Below, piece after piece: positions 26,425 through 34,162 of a stretch of DNA of 64,000 nt (positions are counted from its first letter, which is position 1; each line of letters opens with the position of its first letter). The DNA lies in the NCBI GenBank assembly GCA_003513495.1, contig DOPM01000043.1:140330-204329 (forward strand). Direction: 5' to 3'. The translations under genes were made by a program, and so were the position numbers. The notes below the pieces were generated by a model. It made no database searches. It saw only the letters and a program-made list of their open reading frames with translations, and was not told the DNA's origin. The DNA is from Desulfosporosinus sp. Lineage in GTDB: Bacteria; Bacillota; Desulfitobacteriia; Desulfitobacteriales; Desulfitobacteriaceae.

Positions 26425-28023
26425 GTGGTATCTATTAGTTCGCTTATATTAACTTTAATGCCGATAGCAGTGATCATAGCCATGCTCGTCATCTGGAAAA
26501 AACCTGCAGATATAAGTGGCGTTGTTGGTTGGATGGTCGTATCCCTTATCGCGTTCTTATTCTTCCAAACCAGTCTGGAAGTGATTTTTAGGTCTACAGT
26601 AACAGGGCTAGTCAGGTCCTTTACAGTTTCTTTAGTGGTTGCCGCATCATTGTTGCAGATGGCTTATATGGAGAAGACCGGAGCGCTGAAAAGAATTATC
26701 GTCTTTATAAAAACTATTGCCGCCGAAAACAAAGCTGTTCAGATAATGATAATTAACATTGGTTTCGGTACACTTATGGTTTCAGTAGGAGCCACCCCGG
26801 TCTCACTGCTGCCTCCCATTATGTTGGCACTGGGTTATTCAACCTATGTCTCGATTGCTTTACCGTGTATAGGGTATGATGCTCTTTGCACCTATGCTTT
26901 ATTAGGGGCTCCCATTGTCGTTTTTGTGGATGTAGCCAATTCATTTTTAGGGAAGGGTCACGAAATTACTTTATCTCAGGCGGGCAGCGTATTTTTCATG
27001 TTCCTACCGATCATTTCCACTTTGATTGGTTTCTGTATGCTTTGGATTATCGGACGGTGGCAGGGTATAAAAGAGGGTTGGCTGCCTGTTCTTATCACCG
27101 GAGCAGCAATAACAGGGGTCTCATATTTTACGAACAAAGTTGACAGACTAGTCGTTCTAACAGGGATCATGTGTGGTGCTGCTGTTATTATTGTTATGGC
27201 ACTCTATCTTTTATCAACAGGAAAAAAGATCATCGATAAACGTCGACTTAGTCGTGAAGAACTAGATTATGAGAATACATTTCCTTTATGGAAGGCATTA
27301 ACTCCATGGGGTCTCCTTATTATTCTAATCTTAGCGCTCAACCTTCCGACGGATATGTTTAATCTTCTATATAGAAAACTAACTCTCCCCATCGCGGGCT
27401 TATCGGCTGATGGTAAACCTATTATGACAAGAGCGTTGTGGAACGCCTATACATGGATTTTTGTTAGTACCTTTCTTTCTATGCTCTTTATCAAACCAAC
27501 AAAGTCGCAATTGAAAGAGACCTTTAGTTTATGGTGGAAGAGGGCTCCCAGACCAGTCTTTGCCGCGGCTATTTTCTTCGTTATCGGAGAGATCATGAAT
27601 ATGTCTGGCTATGATATGGCTTCAAATAAGTATGCTGTTGAGAGCATGGTTCAAGTTTTGGCCAATTTCTCATCTCAAGTTTTAAATAATGCCTATGGTT
27701 CAGTCGTTGCTTTCATTGGTTTATTGGGAGGATTTATTACAGGGAGCGAAGCTTCTACTATAGCTATGTTCGCCACCTATACTTTAAAGACCTCAAAGAT
27801 ACTCGATATGGGATTATTAGAAATGCTGATCATAACTGCAGGCTTAGCCTTTGGAGGAGGTTTAGCGAGTGTTGTTTCCCCAGCAAAGCTGCAGAATGCT
27901 GCGGCAGCAATTGATAAGCTGGGTGAAGAAACTAAGGTAATCAGAATCGCCTTTGTATTTGCCTTATTATTGACGGCAGTGACGTCAGCCTTGGTAATGA
28001 TATTATTAGGTGTTTATGTCTAG
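26425..28023 (+). CDS. L-lactate permease (LctP family)
   Basis: A 532-residue membrane protein with about 12-14 helices and the LctP-family blocks (GATPVSLLPPIMLALGYS; GGFITGSEASTIAMFATYT; ASVVSPAKLQNAAAAI). It takes up L-lactate or glycolate with protons. The GTG start follows AAGGAG. No lactate dehydrogenase is beside it. Confidence 0.88.
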   Translation: MVSISSLILTLMPIAVIIAMLVIWKKPADISGVVGWMVVSLIAFLFFQTSLEVIFRSTVTGLVRSFTVSLVVAASLLQMAYMEKTGALKRIIVFIKTIAAENKAVQIMIINIGFGTLMVSVGATPVSLLPPIMLALGYSTYVSIALPCIGYDALCTYALLGAPIVVFVDVANSFLGKGHEITLSQAGSVFFMFLPIISTLIGFCMLWIIGRWQGIKEGWLPVLITGAAITGVSYFTNKVDRLVVLTGIMCGAAVIIVMALYLLSTGKKIIDKRRLSREELDYENTFPLWKALTPWGLLIILILALNLPTDMFNLLYRKLTLPIAGLSADGKPIMTRALWNAYTWIFVSTFLSMLFIKPTKSQLKETFSLWWKRAPRPVFAAAIFFVIGEIMNMSGYDMASNKYAVESMVQVLANFSSQVLNNAYGSVVAFIGLLGGFITGSEASTIAMFATYTLKTSKILDMGLLEMLIITAGLAFGGGLASVVSPAKLQNAAAAIDKLGEETKVIRIAFVFALLLTAVTSALVMILLGVYV

Positions 28024-28040
28024 CTAATGGGAAATGTTGT

Positions 28041-28085
28041 AGATCCCCTTCCCTTAAACTCGGGAATGGGGATCTCTTTATTTCT
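28041..28085 (+). terminator. Terminator after the lactate permease gene
   Basis: AGATCCCCTTCCC pairs with GGGAATGGGGATCT around a short loop, followed by CTTTATTTC. Confidence 0.75.
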
Positions 28086-28217
28086 ACTTCTTTAAATGTT
28101 ACAATTATCCCAAATTGTGAAAAATAATCAGTTTCCTGAACTCACTGCTTATAAGTGAGGCGGATAGATCTATGTCAAGAGTGGATTAGACTCTAGAGGA
28201 GGCAATTTAGGTCGAAA

Positions 28218-29087
28218 ATGTCAATAAGAGCTTGTAAGGATTTAAGTGGCAAAGATTATGAGGAGGTACTTAACCTAGAGACAATTTGTATTGATCATGA
28301 TAATCTTAGCGGGAGCTTCTTTTTAGATCCATCCCTGAACTTTGACAGTCGTATTAAGAGTTTTTTTCTGTTATATGAAAAAAGTAAGTTAATAAGTATG
28401 CTATCCATGTTTATCCCTACAAACCATGAGGCGGAAATTACGGCTTATACACTCCCAAAGTTTCGAGGCAAAGGATATTTCAAGTCTTTATTAGGCAGGG
28501 CAGTCGAAGAATTAAGACAATTTCATGTCACAGACCTATTATTCGTATGTGAGAGCACATCGATTCCGGGTAAAAGGGTAATACGTGATCTAAAGGCAGA
28601 TTATGACCATACAGAGTATTTTATGAGATTGAATAAATCCAGATATACCCCCTTAGATACATATCGGCTAATGCTTTTAGAGGCTGGGCAAAAGGATCTA
28701 GAAAGGGCCATCACCGTGAATATGAGGGTTTTTGAGGATAGCTATGAAGAATCTAAGAGCCTTATTCAAAATTGCTTCCAATCGGATATTCGAAAACAGT
28801 ATCTTGCAGTTTTAAAGGATCTGATTATCGGTGTAGGTTCGGCAAATTTTGCCGGAGAAGACGTGTCAATATATGGTGTCGGAATATTACCTGAATTTCG
28901 TTTTAAGGGGTATGGTAAAGAACTACTCCATCTAATAGTCGATAGTGTATGGCAAAGTGGAAACTCTGAAATAACCATAGAGGTCCATAGCGAGAATGAC
29001 AATGCGTTAACACTTTATAAGAAGACTGGGTTTTATGTACAAGTTGCTTATGAATATTATCGTATTAAGGCAAATGAGGTCTTATAG
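28218..29087 (+). CDS. Tandem-GNAT acetyltransferase
   Basis: A 289-residue protein with two GNAT modules. The N-terminal one (about 1-140) has FRGKGYFKSLL as a degenerate acetyl-CoA loop. The C-terminal one (about 150-285) has the full FRFKGYGKELL loop and the HSENDNALTLYKKTGF block. Such two-domain GNATs include mycothiol synthase-like and N-acylglutamate enzymes; the substrate is unknown here. AGGAGG lies 15 nt before the ATG, a wide spacing. Confidence 0.82.
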   Translation: MSIRACKDLSGKDYEEVLNLETICIDHDNLSGSFFLDPSLNFDSRIKSFFLLYEKSKLISMLSMFIPTNHEAEITAYTLPKFRGKGYFKSLLGRAVEELRQFHVTDLLFVCESTSIPGKRVIRDLKADYDHTEYFMRLNKSRYTPLDTYRLMLLEAGQKDLERAITVNMRVFEDSYEESKSLIQNCFQSDIRKQYLAVLKDLIIGVGSANFAGEDVSIYGVGILPEFRFKGYGKELLHLIVDSVWQSGNSEITIEVHSENDNALTLYKKTGFYVQVAYEYYRIKANEVL

Positions 29088-29124
29088 TGTAGGCAGGAGA
29101 ATTGCGTATGAAAGGAGACACATT

Positions 29125-29895
29125 ATGTGTTTGCTCTTTTTTGCCTATGATTGCCATCCCCATTATCGCTTGATCCTGGCAGCCAATAGAGATGAGTATT
29201 TTAGAAGACCAACTGAACGTGCACATTTTTGGAATTCACACCCTGAGGTTTTGGCGGGAAAAGATCTGGAAATGCTAGGAACCTGGATGGGGATTACCCT
29301 TGAAGGTCGTTTTGCAGCACTCACTAATTTTCGTGATCCTGCCGCACAGATTATGAACCCTCTATCCCGGGGGATGTTAGTCCGAGATTTCCTTTGTTCT
29401 CATGAATCCCCCATTAAATATATTCAAGATGTTTCGCTTAACAGTGCACTCTATAATCCTTTTAATCTCTTAGTGGGGGATACTTTTAGTTTAATGTACT
29501 ATTCTTCTAAACCATCATCGCTGGTTAAAGAACTCAGTTCTGGAATCTATGGTCTTAGTAATCATCATTTAGATACACCTTGGACTAAAGTTCAAAAAAG
29601 CAAACAAGCCTTAGCAGAATATATAGAGAATGCGTCACTAATTGAACCTCATGTTCTTTTTGAGATTTTGGCCGATAGTGAACCTGCCCAGGATCATGAA
29701 TTGCCTGAGACTGGGATAAGTTTCGAGCTGGAGAAGTTGTTATCCTCGATCTTTATCCAAAAAGCCGACTATGGGACGAGATCGTCTACTGTGCTTTTAA
29801 TAGATCGCGAAAACCATGTGACATTTAAGGAACGCAGTTTCTATTTAGGTCAGAAACATGTAGAAGTGGACTATGAATTTAAGATTAAAAAATAA
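29125..29895 (+). CDS. NRDE (TANGO2-like) family protein
   Basis: A 256-residue protein beginning with Cys2 (MCLLFFAYDCHPHYRLILAANRDEYFRRPT), which holds the family-naming NRDE motif. Cys2 at the N-terminus suggests an Ntn-hydrolase-type nucleophile, but the biochemical role of the family in bacteria is not settled. The ATG at 29125 has AAAGGAG 7 nt upstream, which excludes the longer reading that would overlap the GNAT gene. It is probably co-transcribed with the following ASKHA protein (23 nt apart). Confidence 0.86.
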   Translation: MCLLFFAYDCHPHYRLILAANRDEYFRRPTERAHFWNSHPEVLAGKDLEMLGTWMGITLEGRFAALTNFRDPAAQIMNPLSRGMLVRDFLCSHESPIKYIQDVSLNSALYNPFNLLVGDTFSLMYYSSKPSSLVKELSSGIYGLSNHHLDTPWTKVQKSKQALAEYIENASLIEPHVLFEILADSEPAQDHELPETGISFELEKLLSSIFIQKADYGTRSSTVLLIDRENHVTFKERSFYLGQKHVEVDYEFKIKK

Positions 29896-29918
29896 TAACT
29901 TAAAGAAGGTACTTGTTA

Positions 29919-31493
29919 ATGTTAAACCAAAAAGAGACGCCGATTATCCTTGCTGAACAGGTGCAAACATCCCTTTCTAATTTAGCACCTCTTACTCGGA
30001 AAGTTTTTCTATCCCTTAACCCACCCAGCTCTTTGGATAACCGAGCAGATGTAGATCAAGTTCGCCATATGCTGGAGCGTAGCTTTGGCTCTGTAAGTGT
30101 ACCTCGGGAGATTATGCCAAAGGTACCTGGTACATGTCGTAGTGCTGACTGGCAGGTTACCGCAACACTAGCGGATATTGGTTGTGGCTGGAAGTTGATT
30201 GATCTAGAGCCCGGCGATACTTCTAGAGAACAATTTGGACTAGCCATTGACATTGGTACAACAACCGTCGTTGTCTATCTTGTTGATTTATGTAGTGGTG
30301 AGGTTCTTAGACATGCTGCCGACTATAATGATCAAATCATGATGGGGGAAGATATTTTAAACCGTATCCGTTACGCTGCTGAACCAAATGGTTTGGCCCA
30401 ACTGCAAAAAGCGGTTTTAAATACTCTAAATCGGTTAATTAAGGTCCTTTGTCCTCTTCCTATGGAGACAAGTAAGATTACAGCAGCAGCTATTGGGGCT
30501 AATACAACGATGATTCACCTCTTGTTGGGATTAGACCCTGCTTCGATTTGTCGTGCTCCATATACTCCGATGATTAACAATCCGGGCTTAATTCCTGCGA
30601 GGGAAATCGGTATTGATATCCATTCTCTAGCCCCTGTCTATTGCCTGCCTAGTATTGGAAGTTATCTTGGGGGAGACGTCATCGGAGGAATATTAGTCAG
30701 CGGTATGCACAAACAGCCTGCTATTTCCCTTTTTGTAGACATCGGAACTAATGGAGAAATTGTTTTAGGTAACGAAGATTGGCTTGTCGCTTGTGCAGGT
30801 GCCGCCGGACCTGCTCTGGAAGGTGGAGTTACCACCTTTGGTATGCGAGCAGAACCCGGAGCTGTCGACCATGTTTCCATAGATCCCAAGACTGGTTGGG
30901 TAGAATACTCAACGATTGATAATCTCCCTGCTAAAGGTATCTGTGGTTCAGGCTTGGTGGACACACTAGCTGGACTTTTTCTTGGAGGGTTTATCAATCG
31001 ATCGGCCCGCTTTCAGAACGGACAGAATGAGTTTGTTATAGTACCTGCCCATGAAGCAGCAGAGGGGGAAGATATCGTTATTTCACAAGTGGATATTAAT
31101 AACTTCATGGCAACGAAAGGAGCGGTCAACGCGGCTACGGATCTATTAATGGAAAACGTCGGCTGCCCTTGGCAAGAAATTAGTCATTTTTATGCTGCGG
31201 GAGCGTTTGGTCAGTATTTACCAATTGAATCGGCCGTTACCATAGGCCTCTATCCAGATCTTCCACGTTCAGCGATCCTTCGTCTAGGTAATAGCTCAGG
31301 CGAAGCTGCCCGCCAAGTACTTCTTTCTCGGACTAAGCGTTTGGAGGCAGAAGCTATTGCAGAAAAAGTTACTTATTTCGAATTAAATGCTAATGCTGCT
31401 TTTATGGACAAATTTGTAGGCAGTAAATTTCTTCCTCACACCGACCTTGAACGGTACCCCAGCGTGAATCAACGGCTGCAAAATCATTTTTAA
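29919..31493 (+). CDS. ASKHA-domain corrinoid activation-like protein (RACo-related), lacking a ferredoxin domain
   Basis: A 524-residue protein with the RACo/DUF4445-type ATPase core: GLAIDIGTTTVVVYLVDL (phosphate 1 loop, about 108-125), DIGTNGEIVL and GAAGPALEGG. RACo proteins use ATP to drive electrons into Co(II) corrinoid proteins. Usual members start with a [2Fe-2S] ferredoxin domain; here the first 105 residues contain no such Cys set, so an external electron donor or another role must be assumed. The ATG at 29919 has AGAAGG 9 nt upstream. Confidence 0.8.
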   Translation: MLNQKETPIILAEQVQTSLSNLAPLTRKVFLSLNPPSSLDNRADVDQVRHMLERSFGSVSVPREIMPKVPGTCRSADWQVTATLADIGCGWKLIDLEPGDTSREQFGLAIDIGTTTVVVYLVDLCSGEVLRHAADYNDQIMMGEDILNRIRYAAEPNGLAQLQKAVLNTLNRLIKVLCPLPMETSKITAAAIGANTTMIHLLLGLDPASICRAPYTPMINNPGLIPAREIGIDIHSLAPVYCLPSIGSYLGGDVIGGILVSGMHKQPAISLFVDIGTNGEIVLGNEDWLVACAGAAGPALEGGVTTFGMRAEPGAVDHVSIDPKTGWVEYSTIDNLPAKGICGSGLVDTLAGLFLGGFINRSARFQNGQNEFVIVPAHEAAEGEDIVISQVDINNFMATKGAVNAATDLLMENVGCPWQEISHFYAAGAFGQYLPIESAVTIGLYPDLPRSAILRLGNSSGEAARQVLLSRTKRLEAEAIAEKVTYFELNANAAFMDKFVGSKFLPHTDLERYPSVNQRLQNHF

Positions 31494-31570
31494 GTGAACC
31501 CATTCGGCTGATGTTGAATATGGAACACCTACTCGAAGTGGATGTCTCACGACTAATTAAAAATTCTGTT

Positions 31571-32572
31571 CTAAATCATTTCAGTGACGAGAGCAGACCA
31601 GTTTTTCCCTTTATAAGCGTTGTAGCCTCTAGTATGAGCATAGCCATATATTTTAAGACCCATTAGGTCTTTTTCAAAGAGATATCCATAGGTTTCGCCC
31701 TTTATTGCAAGTTGTGCAGCGTTCAGAGTTTTTAAATTATCGACCAGGATACCCTTGCGGCTTCGGCAAGCAATGACGTATCCTTGGTTATTGATTATGA
31801 ATAGATCTCCATTTTTACTGATTCTAGCCGAATCAATGATATCATAAATAAAGTTCCAATTGAATCTAGTAGAAAAATAACCCAATATCTGGCCTTCATC
31901 GCTGCGAATTGGGCAGGTATAAGCCACCGTATGAGCATTAAAAACTCTGGAAAAATAGAGGTCACTAACTGATATTGTATTTACTGCCTTGGCTTCTTTA
32001 AACCAACTTTTCTCAGCCATAGACTGACCTATTAGTTGGTGATGAACACCAGCCGCAACAATTGTCCCTTCAGTATCCAGAACATAGAGGTCGAGATAAA
32101 CTTCATAAATATCCACTAGTTTTTTTAAGAGTTTATTAGCCTCTAAAGATCGATCGGAGGCATTGGAGGTAAAACAGTTCTTTACCTTATCAAAGCCAGC
32201 CCATGCTTGGGCATCACAATTACGTTCAAAAAGATTTCGATCAATTTTATCCATAGTATCATAAGCAACATCTGCTGTTCTGACAGCCATAACTTCATTT
32301 GCTTTGGATTGAATGTTTTCAATAATCTTGGTACTTTCTTTGGTTGAAGTTAGGCTGCGTGTGGCTAACTTTTTTATTTCGTCGGCAACGACGCTAAATC
32401 CCCGGCCTGCTTCCCCCGCTCTTGCTGCTTCAATCGCTGAATTCAGGGATAGTAGATTTGTGTGCTGGGCAATTTGTCGAATAGACTCAATGACTTGCCC
32501 CATTTCTTGGTTGGCTTCTTTAAGTTCACTAAGTAGTACGGAAGTATCGATCGCTAGATTCTCATTTGCCAT
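31571..32572 (-). CDS. Soluble chemoreceptor with an N-terminal signalling tip and a C-terminal Cache domain
   Basis: A 333-residue protein without membrane segments. Residues 20-95 contain the methyl-accepting signalling hairpin (QIAQHTNLLSLNSAIEAARAGEAGRGFSVVADEIKKLA). Residues about 110-320 form a Cache-like sensor (LDLYVLDTEGTIVAAG, then FSTRFNWNFIYDII...GDLFIINNQGYVIA). The order is inverted compared with usual chemoreceptors, and the sensor must be cytoplasmic. AGGAGG precedes the ATG. Ligand unknown. Confidence 0.82.
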   Translation of the reverse strand: MANENLAIDTSVLLSELKEANQEMGQVIESIRQIAQHTNLLSLNSAIEAARAGEAGRGFSVVADEIKKLATRSLTSTKESTKIIENIQSKANEVMAVRTADVAYDTMDKIDRNLFERNCDAQAWAGFDKVKNCFTSNASDRSLEANKLLKKLVDIYEVYLDLYVLDTEGTIVAAGVHHQLIGQSMAEKSWFKEAKAVNTISVSDLYFSRVFNAHTVAYTCPIRSDEGQILGYFSTRFNWNFIYDIIDSARISKNGDLFIINNQGYVIACRSRKGILVDNLKTLNAAQLAIKGETYGYLFEKDLMGLKIYGYAHTRGYNAYKGKNWSALVTEMI

Positions 32573-32591
32573 TTGTACGCCTCCTGCAATA

Positions 32592-32626
32592 AAAGATGCC
32601 TACCTGAAAAACAGGTAGGCATCTTT
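32592..32626 (-). terminator. Terminator between the 135-residue gene and the chemoreceptor
   Basis: Perfect 15-bp stem AAAGATGCCTACCTG/CAGGTAGGCATCTTT, loop of 5. On the minus strand it ends in TTTT. It ends the 32707-33114 transcript just before the chemoreceptor ribosome site, so the chemoreceptor either reads through it or has its promoter inside this stretch. Confidence 0.8.
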
Positions 32627-32706
32627 GCCAATCTTTTATAATTATACGATAGACGTAGGAATTTGCAAGATATTTCTTACCATGAACAGGGTGCCTATAA
32701 TAGAGT

Positions 32707-33114
32707 TTAATTATGGTATTCAGGACTTGGGACGGTAAAGGATAGTTTGCTAAACGTAAGTACATCCCCAAACTCAAGAAAGTCGTAATTGCTTGATTGG
32801 GCTTTTTCCATGAGTTGAGATATTGGAGTTGTTGTAAGGATTAAATCTTTAGGTTGAAGTAGTTGATCGATAAGGCCGAAGTGCTGGGAATTAAAGCGGA
32901 TCTCAATATGAACTCCATTTACCCAGGTGAACTGAAGAACATAGGCATCTTTGTGTTCAGTTGCAAACCAATGATAGGTATATTCCGACAAGCCGGATTG
33001 GTTAACGGCCTTGACCTCTTCACTAAATTCTTTGACGTAAAGAATAAGTACGTCACGACCATTTTCAAGTTTACCAAAAGCAGATTGTTCAGGAGTATAA
33101 GCCCGAGTAAACAT
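32707..33114 (-). CDS. Conserved-looking hypothetical protein
   Basis: A 135-residue soluble protein I do not recognise. It is mostly beta-rich with aromatic residues (YTYHWFATEHKDAYVLQFTWVNGVHIEIRF) and has no Cys or clear motif. GGAGGG lies 5 nt before the ATG, which supports translation. Stand-alone gene. Confidence 0.65.
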   Translation of the reverse strand: MFTRAYTPEQSAFGKLENGRDVLILYVKEFSEEVKAVNQSGLSEYTYHWFATEHKDAYVLQFTWVNGVHIEIRFNSQHFGLIDQLLQPKDLILTTTPISQLMEKAQSSNYDFLEFGDVLTFSKLSFTVPSPEYHN

Positions 33115-33190
33115 TCTGACCCTCCATGCTTTCTTTGTTAATCGATATATCTGATATTATAGCTTATTTAGTTTTCTTATGAAAGTATTA

Positions 33191-33257
33191 GTTGTTAAGT
33201 AGTGTTGTTAAGTAGTGTTGTTAAGTAGAGGCTCCTTGAAGGAAACCTTGAAGGAAA
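33191..33257. repeat. Two adjacent short tandem repeats
   Basis: GTTGTTAAGTAGT is repeated three times with a 13-bp period (33191-33228), followed by CCTTGAAGGAAA twice (about 33234-33257). It lies in front of the 89-residue gene, far upstream of its SD. Probably slipped-strand expansion. Confidence 0.8.
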
Positions 33258-33317
33258 AAGGATCTCCAAGCTGGAATTATATACTATCTAGAATTAGACG
33301 CCGAAAGGAAGAAGATT

Positions 33318-33587
33318 ATGAGTAATCCTTGTGGAACAACTAAGGCCAATGTCTTTGATAGTACAGAGGTAAACGGAATTCCTGTCTATTTTGGCGCAGG
33401 AACTAATCCGGTTAATTCTCCTGCTCAATTCTTTGTTGCTTGGGGCAGAGGAGTGCTGTCAGGTGGTTTAATCCATACATTTAACAGTGAGTCTCCTGAA
33501 CAAGGGTCCCAGTGGTTTATTGAAGAAGACGAGGCCGAGGCTTGCTATGTCAAGATACAGCAGTTATTGGCAGACAAAAGAGGATGA
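33318..33587 (+). CDS. Small hypothetical protein
   Basis: An 89-residue soluble protein with no motif I recognise. The centre is Gly/Asn-rich (VYFGAGTNPVNSPAQFFVAWGRGVLSGG) and the C-terminus is acidic and helical. AAAGGAAG precedes the ATG. Function unknown; it is directly upstream of the aminotransferase leader but has its own signals. Confidence 0.65.
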   Translation: MSNPCGTTKANVFDSTEVNGIPVYFGAGTNPVNSPAQFFVAWGRGVLSGGLIHTFNSESPEQGSQWFIEEDEAEACYVKIQQLLADKRG

Positions 33588-33636
33588 GCTAAATAGCGCC
33601 ATTTTGGCCTGCTACGGTTTGAATAATATGTCAAAG

Positions 33637-33670
33637 CGAACGTTTTTGTCATATTCGTAGTAAACGTTCG
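33637..33670. promoter_or_regulatory. PurBox-like inverted pair
   Basis: CGAACGTTT (33637-33645) and its exact complement AAACGTTCG (33662-33670), immediately upstream of the -35 box at 33678. The CGAA-centred half-sites in inverted pairs with about 16 nt between them match the PurR control sites known from B. subtilis (consensus AWWWCCGAACWWT). A near-identical pair precedes the xanthine dehydrogenase leader at 35484. Confidence 0.65.
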
Positions 33671-33677
33671 AAAAATG

Positions 33678-33706
33678 TTGACCTGTAAGGGAATATCTTG
33701 TAAAAT
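33678..33706 (+). promoter_or_regulatory. sigma-A promoter of the aminotransferase leader
   Basis: TTGACC, 17-nt spacer, TAAAAT. Transcription would begin near 33713, about 20 nt before the guanine aptamer. Confidence 0.8.
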
Positions 33707-33730
33707 GAAAAAAGACAAACGAATTAAAAT

Positions 33731-33801
33731 GTTCATATAGTCGCAGTAATAAGGTCTGCAAGTTTCTACCGGACTACCGTAAAATTGTCCGACTATGAGC
33801 G
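33731..33801 (+). promoter_or_regulatory. Purine (guanine-type) riboswitch aptamer
   Basis: P1 strands are TTCATATAG and CTATGAG; P2 is GCAG/CTGC; J2/3 is GTTTCTACC; P3 is GGAC/GTCC; J3/1 reads GACTATG. The base equivalent to position 74 is C, as in guanine-binding aptamers (U would mean adenine). L2 and L3 carry the GG and CC for the loop-loop contact, although L2 (AATAAGG) deviates from the usual GATATGG. It is the first of two aptamers in this leader. Confidence 0.92.
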
Positions 33802-33910
33802 AAAGTGTACCTAGGGCTTTGGTCCGAGTGGTACAGGTCCAAAGATTTTATAAGGAAGTGTACTTTCTTTTTTGGATTACACCGAAGGGATAAAAACCCA
33901 GGCGGACAGG
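33802..33910 (+). promoter_or_regulatory. ykkC-family aptamer, probably PRPP (subtype 2b)
   Basis: The core words of ykkC RNAs are present in order: CTAGGG (33811-33816), GGTCCGAG (33821-33828), ACACCG (33879-33884) and GGGATAAAAACCC (33887-33899), then AGGCGGA. PRPP-sensing ykkC RNAs are known to occur in tandem behind guanine aptamers, so PRPP is the most probable ligand; guanidine or ppGpp subtypes cannot be excluded by eye. The 3' part (CCCAGGCGGACAGG) is shared with the terminator stem, which predicts an ON switch. Confidence 0.8.
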
Positions 33911-33960
33911 TTTCACTCAACGTTATTTTGAGTTGAAATCTGTCCGCCTGGGCTTCTTTG
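33897..33960 (+). terminator. Riboswitch-controlled terminator
   Basis: A 24-bp stem with one bulge (33897-33920 against 33928-33952), followed by CTTCTTT. Its 5' arm begins with the CCC that closes the ykkC apical hairpin, so ligand-bound aptamer and terminator exclude each other. Confidence 0.82.
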
Positions 33961-34162
33961 TACCAGATAGTACAACTCCATCTTAGTTATCACTAACTTA
34001 GATCAAATAAAAACTTGACAGAAATACTTGAAGGGAGGATATTGCGTTTTTATTTGGAGACGATGTTTTTGCTAGTAGCCCTAACTGTTTGCGGTCTTAT
34101 AATTCAAAGCTAATTATCATCGGAAGTATTAATAATGGTTAAAGATTAAGGAGGAATACATA

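Noticed and set aside
33191..33257. CRISPR array
   Set aside because: The repeats are directly adjacent without spacers, 12-13 bp long and only two or three copies.
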